From the NCBI GenBank assembly GCA_947034885.2, contig OX344753.2:18042001-18106000 (forward strand): a stretch of 64,000 nucleotides of DNA. Direction: 5' to 3'. Shown here one piece after another: positions 10,868 through 21,480 of the stretch. Below the pieces are notes generated by a model, which was given only the letters and a program-made list of their open reading frames with translations, did not search any database and was not told the origin of the DNA. Positions within the stretch are counted from its first letter, which is position 1, and every line of letters begins with the position of its first letter. The DNA comes from Thuidium tamariscinum (lineage: Eukaryota > Streptophyta > Bryopsida > Hypnales > Thuidiaceae). The position numbers and the translations under genes were made by a program.

Positions 10868-11610
10868 ATGGATTCGAAGGAGCTGCGGGTACTGCTGCTG
10901 GAAGTGCTGGGGGCAGTTGATTTTGAAGCAGGTACGTTGAGAGCTGGACAAATTGCTCTGAATTTGCGGATGGGGCTTCAGTTTCCAGTCAATGGATGTG
11001 TTGTGGCTGGGCTAGCTCCAGTTTGAAGCCGGAGTACAGCTGGTACGAGGCTGTAAATCAATCCAGCTTACAGGCCTGTGATGTGCAGGTTGGAGGGCAG
11101 TCCTTGAGATGAGAGCACTTTCCTTCGTTGCCAATTGCATTTGAGTTTGCCCCTCTAGCTACTGTTAACGTGATACTGTTAACGTGATAGTACATTGTCT
11201 CCTAGTAAGTTAACCAGTCAACTTTCTTTGAAATTAAATGTAACATTATTCTTATATTCATCTAATGTCGTAACAGATTAGCATCAACGTGCGTCGAAGA
11301 ATCTTTGACATGTGTTCTGTGCATGGTTCTAAATTGACTGGTCGAAAGATCAGAAATTATAATGCTTGGTTGATTGATGTTTCAACATCTGTTATGCAGA
11401 GTAGGAGGAACAAGCTGCTGGAACACCATTGGGAACATTGTTGAGGATTTGAAATGGAGCAAGGTGCGGTTTTTGGCTGAAGGTCCAGAGGGAACGATAT
11501 TGTTGTCCCTCTCAAGATCTGCAAATCCTGACTCCGTGTCGTCACTTCGTTCAGCTCAGCCGCTTTCAATTCCAGGAGGACAGCAGGTTACCAATATAGC
11601 TGTCTTCTAA
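10868..11610 (+). CDS. Possible small split gene, unidentified
   Basis: At 10868 an ATG opens a 52-codon frame (to 11026) whose first 22 codons (MDSKELRVLLLEVLGAVDFE...) have coding-like composition and end at a good donor (GCAG|GTACGT, about 10931). Downstream, after an acceptor TGTTATGCAG (to 11398), an open stretch runs to a stop at 11608-11610 and contains WNTIGNIVEDLKWSKVRFLA and, near the end, SIPGGQQVTNIAVF. The two pieces do not join in phase directly, so at least one middle exon (perhaps within 11050-11110) would be needed. I do not recognise the product. The pieces could also be chance frames in the 3' region of the F-box gene. Confidence 0.3.
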
Positions 11611-12590
11611 GATCCATCCTTCTGTATAATCCGAAAATTTTGAAGATAAAAAATAGAATGTTCACTTTGAATGTGAATAGTCGATTATAGGCTCTTTCAG
11701 AACTTACTTTTATTGTTAATGAGTGTAGTGTATGATTTCTTCTTTCTATTGGCACATTTTTCTATCTTGAAGCCTTCTAAAATGATTCATTCCTATAGAT
11801 ATGGTAGGGCCACTTTTGATGATTTGGGCACTTGAAATGAAATTCTCCATAGAATTTTGTATGAAAAGCTTAAAAGGTTAGCTAAGAGTTTACTGTTATG
11901 ATGTTGGAACCATGTGGATTTTGACATAGATCTCGGCCACCAGTCAAGGGAGCAACCCTGGAGCATTTTTCTTCTTTGACATGTCAATTGAATGTGACAA
12001 GGTACTATGGATTTAATTAGTGGTCATATGTAGAAGCAAAAGAGATCAACATACATGATGAATCCAAGCCTAACGTCTTGCACAATGTTGTAGAGTGCTT
12101 CAATGACTTTTGTCTCTCTCTCAACCATAAGGTTCATAAACATGTGGCTTCTCATCATTAGATGGCAATAGATCACAACCACCACATGACTCTTTTTGTC
12201 ATGTGCAACACAATGTTATAAAATAGCTAGGAAATGAAATGCTTTGTGAAGGAGAAAGTGTTTTCACAAACAAATTCAGTAATTGTTTAGTATTCTAAAT
12301 TGTCTTAAACTAATGAAGCAAAACAATGGCATCCTTCAATCATGTTTTGTATATGAAGTGTGTTTGTCCTTTAGGTTGTCCATTACATGCAAACAAACAT
12401 CCACTTCCATTTTCGTTGCATTACCACTTTGTTGGATCTATGATGGTGCTTTGTTGGAAAAGAGGCAAGCAATTTACAAGTCAAGTTCCATTGGCGGTAG
12501 GCTACCCATGCCATGAGATTGTTGTTGGGCCCTATAGTCTACCCTACACACCATGTCACCGAAGCCCACCTTCAATGGTACAATTCAACC
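11611..12590. other. AT-rich intergenic DNA
   Basis: No supported gene. The overlapping frames near 12283-12664 show no conserved motif. Confidence 0.4.
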
Positions 12591-12599
12591 CCTTGTTGC

Positions 12600-13380
12600 C
12601 TAAATTCCAAACATGCCTAACAACATCCTTCCTTTTGAAGCCTTATAAGCCTACATGTCACTAAGGCATGAAAATCACCAACACACAATCTTGTCATGTG
12701 CATGTTGTAGATGATGTGAATCAAATTTGGAGTTATTTGGCCACATGCATTACAAGATCTTAATATTTTAGTATTGAAAAAAGATACTAAATTTTTCCTA
12801 AAAACACATTTGGTAGTAAAATTTGATCTCTAAACCTACTCAAATGAAAAAAACTTTAAACTAAAAAAGTGCTTCAAAACCAACATGTAAACACATTGGT
12901 GAAAAAAATTGTCATTCAATTGACTCATTGTGTTTGCAAAATGGCTTTGACATGTCAAAAAATAGCCAAAAAGGTTGCAAAAAACACATGTACAGTTGAA
13001 CCTCCTACTAAAATGTTTCTCAATCATTCACAACTTCTTGGAATGATATGAAATTTTAACCACATAAACAAGATCAATGTGCACAACTTTTCCTAAATTT
13101 ATATATTGGAAATGGACACCATGTATGAAGACAAAATAAGCCACCAAAGTTCATTGTAATCCAAAAATGTTTGATTTTTGAACTTTGAATTCATCCAAAA
13201 CATTCAAAACAACTTGGATTGTCATGAAAATTTTACCACAATAACTAGACTTCAAGGACAACATAATACAACAAATTTTTATTGGAAATAACCATTGAAT
13301 GGAGGAGATACAAGCCCCCAAAGTTGCAGCCATCAATTGCAATTTGTTGAATTCAAATTGAACCTGTGAACTTCAATCGG
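12600..13380 (-). repeat. Interspersed repeat (copy 1; inverse of 34790-35545)
   Basis: Read on the minus strand this region matches 34790-35545 over most of its length. Shared blocks include 'catccaagttgtttt' type text, 'ccaaacatttttggatta' and 'ccaaatgactccaaatttga' (in the second copy's direction). No coding capacity is evident and I could not define ends, so it may be part of a larger element. Confidence 0.6.
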
Positions 13381-14672
13381 CTCCCAAAACATCTATACAT
13401 ATTGGATTAATCTGAAAATCTTTAACAGACTAGTTTACACAACTTCCTCAACAAGTTTCATTGAATTCAAACATCAGATGCAACAATTTGATTTGGACTG
13501 CTAGTCTATGTGAGGACACTTCTCGTCCCTTTAAACGATGAGGAGTTAACATCCTCCAACCAAATCCATTGCTCTAGAGCAAGGAATAATGAATGAGTTC
13601 ATCTTTGCCGTTCATCAAAAATGCATGGAGGTGTTCAATGAAGGTATAAAATAATGACTCTACAACCCTTCTCCAACTCTTTCAACCTTTACTTCCATTA
13701 TGGTACTAAATACAACTCACACTGCAACAATTGAAAAACCATCACAGTGCTGAATTACTAAGATAAGCCATTCAGACGTATGAGCAACGAGACAATCTGG
13801 CAGAAGTTCCAAACCCATAAATCCTTTCTCTAAATTCTCGAGACATTCTCATGCACCATGAAACGATGAGATTTGAGAGAAGGTCTAGACGAACACCTCA
13901 AGAGCTGTAGGTACGATAAGTCTCAAAAACTTTTAGAATACATGAAACCTGCGAAAAATGCCCTTGCAAATAGGCAAATGCACACTACACACTTGACACA
14001 CAAAATATATAACTACAATACGCAATAGAATGCAACAACAGCACACTTAGTAACGTCGTCCACAAACTGGGACAATCGATCGATTTCGCAAGGATGCAAA
14101 GCCAATCACAAAATTAATCGCCAAGACACTCTCCACAATATATGAAAGACACGAGTGAAGGTCACAGAAAAACCTGGACCATCACTGTGTAAGGATTTCT
14201 TTACCTTAAAGTTTGTCACGGAATTTAACATCATATTTCAGAGCAGCACTATCCCTAGTGGCTTCGAAAATTCCTGACACGTTGTGTACTGGAGTAAACT
14301 AGCTCTAGTATCGGCAGAGAATTATATTAAAAACCGTAAGTTTCCTCACATAGAACTTGGCTAAGCCAAGATATATCAGAAACCAGGAATGGAAAAGGGT
14401 CATCTCTAGAAGGGGGAGAGCATGAGGTTTATCTACAAACACACCTCCCATCATGTCCTCCACATGGCCACACTCGTGCAAAATTAATATGAACAAAATA
14501 ATTAAGAGCCAAATTTAGAACTCGCAAGGCTCCCAAAACTCGCTCTCAACACTCTTCTGTTGAGCACTATTTGATGCTGCGCACTCCAGCTCCAAAGTGA
14601 AGTCAAAATTGGGAATTCTAAATCCCAGAAATGGGAATTCAAAATCCTTCCCAAGTTGGAAGCTCTCGTACG
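13381..14672. other. Intergenic / 3' flank of the kinase gene
   Basis: From about 13.5 kb the GC content rises toward the kinase gene; this probably includes its 3' UTR. A minus-strand stretch at 14515-14556, directly after a CAACAG acceptor-like site, would read KSVESEFWEPCEF and stop. It could be an alternative last exon of the kinase. Confidence 0.35.
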
Positions 14673-17600
14673 CTACGAAAGAACGTGATGTAAACCAACC
14701 TTTTCCAAGTATGCAGCCCTCAAAGCTTCATAGCTCAGGCTTTTCCCATCTTCGCCAATGTAGGAAGAAACCATCGGCAGCTTCCTGATCGAGTCCTTCT
14801 TGACAAGAATTTGCTTCGTCACCGCACTTGACAGCATGGAACCAAATGGCAAGTTCCCGTTGTTTCCAATAGGCGAAGCGTAGGTTGAACTGTCGTCACT
14901 TGGAGGGCTCAAAACATTCGGATACGTCACCTGATCTTGAGCACTAGATCCAGCAATTGGATAATAATTCGTGTGAATGCTAATCAGTCTTTCAGAGAGA
15001 TAAACCGAAGCCGGAGAGCTGTATTCACGAAACATCATCTGTCCTTCAAGCATCTTCAAGACCTAGACAACGACATCAGAATTGAGGGTAAGTAGAGGAA
15101 TCTTGGATTTCTGAAAAGGGGACAACAGGGTTGACAGAATTAGGGTTAGGGTTACATAGGATACACAGTACGGCACCTTGAATTCAAGTATCTGGGTAAC
15201 GAGATAGAGAAAGCAATCATTTAGATCATCGAACAAACGTGAACTATAGTTTACGGAGTCACCAACCTGTGCCATACGAGGACGCACAGAGGGATCCCTG
15301 CAAATACAACGTGAAGCAGCATTTAACATGCTGTTCAATTCTCTGACTGAAAATCGATTTTCTAGGCGTGGGTCAATAGGGAGGGTGCCGCTCTCCTCCA
15401 GCAAAGGTCGAGCCTGCACAAACAATAGCACGTTAGGGTGAATATTAACCATGGCTGCTAAGGTAAGAGACCCAATTTATGCCATTTTGTAGCCATACTG
15501 TGTCAATAGAGTACATTAGAGTACATTTGAGAATTGGACATGTAAACTATTGATACGTAGCAGCACAAATAGGGTCTCTTATTTTAGTGTACAAGCAGAA
15601 TGCATTTCATAAGAACCCTGTAAACGTCATGACTATGAATCTTATTAAACTTGTAACCGTACAAGTTGAAACTAGGCATGTTATGGATCACATAGGAAAA
15701 GACAACACTATAATATCACTTATGGATTGAAACATTATAATGTAATATTATAATGTTTGATCAAGAGGATGTTAAAACAACAAAAAGTAATTGGAAGTCT
15801 TTCAATCCTCTTTTTACATGTCAAAGCTAAAATTGAGGTCATGGTAAACATTAAGTTAAAGAGACGTAACATGCATGACTATACTTGATTTATATTTCTC
15901 AAAACTTATTCTATAAATTCATTTTAATTCATTTTCAATTCATTTTAATTGATTTTCAATTCATTTTTTCCCTATGCTCTCTGTATGTTTGAGGCTCAAC
16001 TTATGTAAGGCCTCTAATAATGAAAAATTAAGATATGCAATAGATACCCTTACAAAAAATCCTCAATAGAAAAACTATAACTAGTCCAAGACTAAACTTG
16101 CAATGCAATGAGAAAGAAACGAGAGGAATCGCACAATTACTGACTGGCTTCAAGCGATTAGTAAGACTTACCCATTCTGTTAAGCATTGCTCTCCTTTGG
16201 GTCGCTTGATATCAATTGCTTTGCGACCCGTTATAAGCTCCAAAAGAACAACACCAAACGAGTAGACGTCTGCCTTGTCTGTGACCTGCCCATGCTGGGT
16301 ATATTCAGGAGCCAAGTACCTGAAATCCGATCCACAACAAGAGAAGAAATTAATGACTTTAGAGGAATGCAAAACAGTTGGAAAGACAGAAAATATTTTT
16401 TTCGGACACAGGAAATCGTGAAATTCAAGTGATGATCACGTACCCAAAAGTGCCAATAACCCTGGTTTCCACGCCACAATGTCCATCTGGCTGCCATCTT
16501 GCAAGTCCAAAGTCTCCAACCTGGATTACTGCAAACACTTCCATAAGCACTCCAAAAACATTTACAAACCAAAGCCTAAACATTCGCAAACCAATGTCTC
16601 GACATCACACTTCAGAAGCGCAGATCATGCGTCTACACATACCATGGGTTCAAAGTCATGAGTGAGCAGGATATTGTTGGGACGCAAGTCCCTGTGCACT
16701 ATGCACCCAACCCGACATTCCTCATGCAAATATCTGAGCCCACGCGCAGCTCCAAGCGCTATTTTGTAACGTGAATTCCATTCCAAGACGGGCTTCTCAT
16801 ACTCTCCAGTACCAGAATGACCTGCAATAACAAAAAAAATAATAGTGAGTAACAGCATATCTAGCGTTGGAATGAACTGTGCCTTGAAGACAACAGAATC
16901 TTTATTAGACAAACGAGAGATATTTTAGACTTCCCATACAGTGAGATAGCCTTCTAAGGATCCATTGCAAATGAACTCAGGTTGTAAGAGCAAATCTAGC
17001 ATTCGACTGACTGCGTTAAGGAGGAAATATCTTCAAAAGGACAAATGACATTCCAGACTTTACCATAAAGATGGCCGTCTAGAGATCCATTACAAATGAA
17101 CTCATAAACAAGCAGGCGCCTCTTCCCCTCGATACAAAATCCAATGAGCATCACCAAATTCCGATGCTGCGCACAGCTTAAGATTTCCACCTCGGCACAA
17201 AACTCCTTATCACCCTGAGTGCTAGCCAGCTTATACTGCTTCACTGCAATGGCCTGTCCGTCTGGGAGAATCCCCAAATGAACATACCCATAGCCACCCT
17301 CTGCAAGAAAGTTTGACCGGGAGAATCCCGCAGTTGCAACCTGCAGCTCCCTGTAGCTGAAACTCTGAGGAGGTTTCCCGAAACAAGGAGCCTTATGTCG
17401 GCATAAAAAACACAAAGGCGGAGGTTCTGGAGCTTCACTCTCAAAGGGCTCCCGCTCCAACGAGGATGGTGACCCGCTACGAGAGTTTACTCGGGAGCTT
17501 TTTCTTGAAACATCTCTGGACCTTGCCCTCAATGGTGGAGTCTCTTCTTTAGACTGTACAATATCTATGCTACCTGTTCGCACCGCGAAAAAAATGAGTA

Positions 17601-20421
17601 AAGTCTCCATTTCACCATACAGCAAGGGAAAGGCTCCGATCACCATACGGGTGAACTTTGAGTGTTTCCCTACAACAATCTACAAACTTGTTTCATATAC
17701 AATTTTGCACTTTCAGTATGTGAGAAGCTGAAAATCAGTTGCAAAAAGTTAAATGTCCAGAGAAGAAGTGCTTACATACTGACGGCAAATCAAAGTTCAC
17801 CTGTATGGTCAATGAAGAATCTAATTCAAGTGACGAGCATGTGAGCGGGATTCATGCATAAACTAGAGACACCAGTGAGTAAACTCAAAGAGCTTCGAGA
17901 GATTCTCCGTAGTACCTGCGGGTGGATTAGGGTGGTCTGTCGATACTCTCATGTTTTCTTGCTTAACTCTGCGCAACACGTTGCTTGGCGAGGAATCCGA
18001 GATCGGCAAATCAGGCACGAGAATTCCATCGTCTATGTCAGGGTAGAAGGCTCTAAAAGAAGCACCCTTTTCACAGACCCCTCCTGTTGCCATCTCCAAA
18101 ATGACCCCACTGCTCACAAGGTTGCTTGAAAGAGGATCCAATGCATTGCACGGTGAACTGTCGGAGCTTGATTTCGAGGAAGTGCTTGAATCCTCCAAGG
18201 GAGTGAAGGGTGTCAGGACTTCCTCCGGGCTACTCAAAAGTGTACTTGATTTCAGACATGGAAAACTGGTTCTGGACATCGGCATTGCCCGATGCGAAGC
18301 TTCAGTTGTCTCGAAAACGTGTTGGGTTGGAGTTGTGGAATGTGACTGAGACAGCAGAGCTGAAGGCTCAGATGCCCGAGAGTCTTGCTTCAGATTCAGA
18401 CGCAGTATCTTGGGCTCTGAGGGCTTCACAATCACGATGTTGCAGTGCAAGAGGTTCATGCACACCTTCGCTTCTTTCTTCAAATGCCTGCACGGTTCAG
18501 TGTGAATACATTATACATCTTACTCTCAATTACTTCCATTCCTAAATCTTACATTAAAACGCCACCCGCCTCTCAGTAATTACACATTCCCTCTCAATAT
18601 CCTTGGAAATCAGTTATGTTGGGTAAACACCTCATTGAACAAGTTCCACATGTCCAGTTATGAACATGGATGAGTGCTGATAGCCTATTTGTTTCCCCTA
18701 TTTACAGCGTCATTAGAGAGGGTTGGGTAAAAGATATGTGAGAAAAGCCGAAGGTGTCCAAAGATATGAACAAAACGGCTGATGAATGCAAACCCGGTGA
18801 ACCATAAGGCAACACGCAGACATCAACGACATTTTCAGGTAGGGCTGTAGGAGAACCACTTACCTGTCAAAAACAACGCAAGTGGCACCTAATTTCTTCG
18901 CCTCTGTAGCCACAGTCTCTTGACCACCAACTTCTTGAACCTTCACGCTGAAGGTAATCTGCAGATACAACATAGGTTCACTATTTCAACAACTTCATCC
19001 ACTCTCTCACAGTAGACGCGCTTCATGAGGACCAGCCTAAACACAAGAGAAAGAAGCAACACAACAAGACGTACCTTCTTCTGATCGCACAGTGACTGAA
19101 ACTGCTGGATCATGGAAACACAACCATCGTAAATTTCCTCATCCACCTCTTTCGTTGCTCTCGAGTGATCAATCACACTGCGCAGAATCCGAGTTGATGC
19201 GCAATCCTTTCCCAGCATCTGTAGTGACATGGGAAACCCCCAAATTCTTCGCACATGACCTGCAACAATACTACCAGTCTGTGAGTCATACACAGGCATT
19301 ATCAACGTGCATTATCAACAGCTGCCCTGCGAGGGCGTTGTCGGTAGAAAAGAGCGAGCCTCCAGGGATCCGAAGTGTACAACGAATACCACATTTGCAC
19401 GGCCTCTTGCCAAAACCTACGTACAGTCTTTAAAGATGCTGCTCAAGGACACCAACACCTAAAATAGTCACCTCTGGTACATTCTCTCCATAGGACAAGC
19501 ACTGAGTGTCCTCTCAACTGCGCGCTCGCCATTATCAAAAGTGATAATAAGAGCGCATGGAGAAAATAGCAGACCTAAAGAGCCCCTCGATGAACTCCAA
19601 AGGACCACAACAAAAGCAAAGACATTCCTATTCAAAATTTCAAAAGTGGAGAGTCTCAAGCACAGTAGAGCTCTTCCTTCCATGGCGAACGCTCATACCT
19701 TCAGGTACGACGTGTTCCAAAGAAAGTCTCTCATTACGACCACCGCAATCAAAAGAAAGACTCTCTGCTAGAACTAAACCTCCCAGAATTGGATGCCGGG
19801 ATTGGCATCAAACCCCGGCGAATTGCTGCCGCACAAGAAGTTCAATTGTCTGTACACTACATTCCGGGATTCCATTGAGCTGCACTCTACACTGGTGACA
19901 CGAGCTTGGACAGAATAGCAGATCTAAAGTACTGCTTGGTGAGCTCCATTAAACCACAACAAAAAAAACAAAGACATCCACATTCAGAACCTCAAAAATG
20001 GAGAGTTTCAAGCAGAAGAAAGCTCTTCCAACACTGCCTTGATATACGACCTGTCCCAAAAAACTCTGCCTCTGCAAAGAAAGACATGTCTAAAACTAAA
20101 CTGGACCTTTTGATATAGGACGTGCACACTGGCATCAGCCCTGGCGACATTATGAATGTCAAGCGCAGAAACGAAGCTCAATTTTGACCGGGATTTCCAT
20201 AGAGATAGTACAGCACACATACCGTAGCTACCCGGTGAGTACAGAGCCACGATGGTGATAGATTCCCCGGGAGGAACAAGCACATTGTTGAGAACCCATT
20301 CAAGCGCATACTTGGTGATCTGCCGTGAACCGTCCAGCACCACCAACACCTTCTCATACGCCAACACATCGTAGGGTTGGGCAGAAGGCCAGTCGCGGAT
20401 CACATCCAATGGAGTCGTCAT
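14673..20421 (-). CDS. USP-domain receptor-like cytoplasmic kinase ('inactive kinase SELMODRAFT_444075-like')
   Basis: Ten exons: 20421-20223, 19259-19075, 18958-18864, 18487-17916, 17573-17064, 16821-16643, 16520-16444, 16319-16172, 15413-15267, 15062-14673. All junctions are GT-AG, all phases agree, giving 833 aa. No signal peptide or membrane segment is seen, so it is probably cytosolic. Residues ~20-150 resemble a universal-stress-protein domain ([19 protein letters not shown]). A Ser-rich linker follows, then the family mark [19 protein letters not shown] (~401-419). The kinase domain (~420-700) has the glycine loop AEGGYGYVH, Lys462, Glu478, HRDLRPNN (Asp565), DFG (583-585) and APE (609-611). 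The HRD loop has Arg where active kinases usually have Lys, a family trait linked to the 'inactive' label, yet the other catalytic residues are present. The substrate is unknown. The C-terminal ~115 residues are variable. The last exon may instead splice at 14698 to a short exon. Confidence 0.93.
15645..16090 (+). repeat. Interspersed repeat inside kinase intron 8 (copy 1)
   Basis: From 'gtaaccgtacaagttg' to 'aatagaaaaactataac' this intronic stretch matches 26035-26430 in the same direction, with shared blocks such as 'aatatcacttat', 'attataatgtttgatca' and 'tttgaggctca'. It accounts for most of the unusually long intron between the exons at 16172 and 15413. No ends or coding frame identified. 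Confidence 0.65.
16926..16985 (-). repeat. Relic duplicate of a kinase exon 3' end
   Basis: On the minus strand this intronic segment reads [13 protein letters not shown], closely matching [15 protein letters not shown] at the end of the kinase exon that stops at 17064, only ~120 bp upstream. The donor site of the relic is altered (GTATGG in a different place) and its frame soon meets a stop. It looks like a small tandem duplication, either dead or a minor alternative exon. Confidence 0.7.
19541..20165. repeat. Tandem duplication within kinase intron 1
   Basis: Two diverged direct units, about 19550-19830 and 19905-20165. Shared blocks: 'aatagcaga.ctaaag', 'aaccacaacaaaa.caaagacat', 'tggagagt.tcaagca' and 'gctcttcc', then a GC-richer block with 'ggcatcaaaccccggcg' or 'ggcatcagccctggcg'. 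Unit length is ~350 bp. Frames in the units are not coding. It makes up most of the 963-bp first intron. Confidence 0.65.
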
Positions 20422-21480
20422 ACTCCAAAGGCTGGTCTCATATACTACGATTCCTTCCCTGCATCTTCGACAGCTGGTCTCTTCACCCGAGACTCAAGAC
20501 ACCGGCCTCGATTTGAAATAGTCTCGCATTCGTATCGATCTAGTCCAGGACGTGGCATTCACTAATAAAACATCAACAAGGGCTCAGACCTTTCTGTCTC
20601 TCTGCAAAAGGGGTAGTCTCAGAGGATCGATCTCGTCTGTACAAATTGGTCAGAAGGAGATGAATTGCACCAAAGAATCGATCAACACCTGCTGATAAAA
20701 ATTCTTGAGCCAAAGCTAACATAACTGCTGCGTTTTTTTTACATGGGGTATAGTTGAAAGAGACCCGATGCGGCCTCTGGCGACCTTCATGAGAAATACA
20801 TGAGGCTTGGTCGCTTCGTTGATACAAAACAAGAATTTCTAAATGAACAGAATCTCAACCCACAAAAAAATTAACTCTTGAGGTCGCTCATTTGACACAA
20901 TCGGCAGGAGCACTCACCCCATAACCAATACAGATCCACAACCCACACAAAATTTTCCACCGAATTTCTCTCCAAGGTAAAAGTCCACCCCTGACCGACA
21001 GTTCCCAAATGCTCGAACTTCCGAGCCCCAGAATCTAACCCAAAATAGCTGTCCAAATGAAATTTTCTTCTTCATTGGGACAGCGGCTGAAGCATCGTGC
21101 GCTGTGGCAGAGCGATTCCTCAATCAAACCCAACGGCAGGGCGTTCATTGGAGAGAGAGAGAGAGAAGAGAGACAGAATGAGTGAGCTGCAGTTCCTGCG
21201 ATGTGAAAGGAGATAAATTCTTTGACAACTGGTGAGTGTGTGACTTGGGCAATGCGAGCAGAGAGGCAGCAGTTGGCCGGTAGCAATGGAAACTCTGGGT
21301 GTTTTTCTGACAATGGTGGCAGTCTGGGAGAGAGAAAGACAAGGGGTCGGCACTTTGGGCGGCCCGAACCGACGGGCTGCCACACACCCACGGATGGCAG
21401 ACCCAGTCTGGAGGGGACCGTATGTATACGGTAGTCTTGTATTTTACTCTTTAGAATACAAAGTATGGGCTTGGATGTGG
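20422..21480 (-). promoter_or_regulatory. 5' leader and promoter region of the kinase gene
   Basis: Directly upstream of the kinase start codon. It contains a pyrimidine (CT)n tract on the minus strand (plus strand GA repeats at ~21151-21175), a typical feature near plant transcription starts. The frames here have no known motifs. The transcription start is probably in 21.1-21.4 kb; a leader intron is possible. Confidence 0.45.

Noticed and set aside
16231-16665. Plus-strand and other-frame ORFs over kinase exons
   Set aside because: Shadows of the minus-strand kinase exons, whose motifs and phases are clear.
19557-20118. Two similar plus-strand frames (113 and 70 codons) as a duplicated gene
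   Set aside because: They lie inside kinase intron 1 and resemble each other only because the intron is tandemly duplicated; no protein motif.
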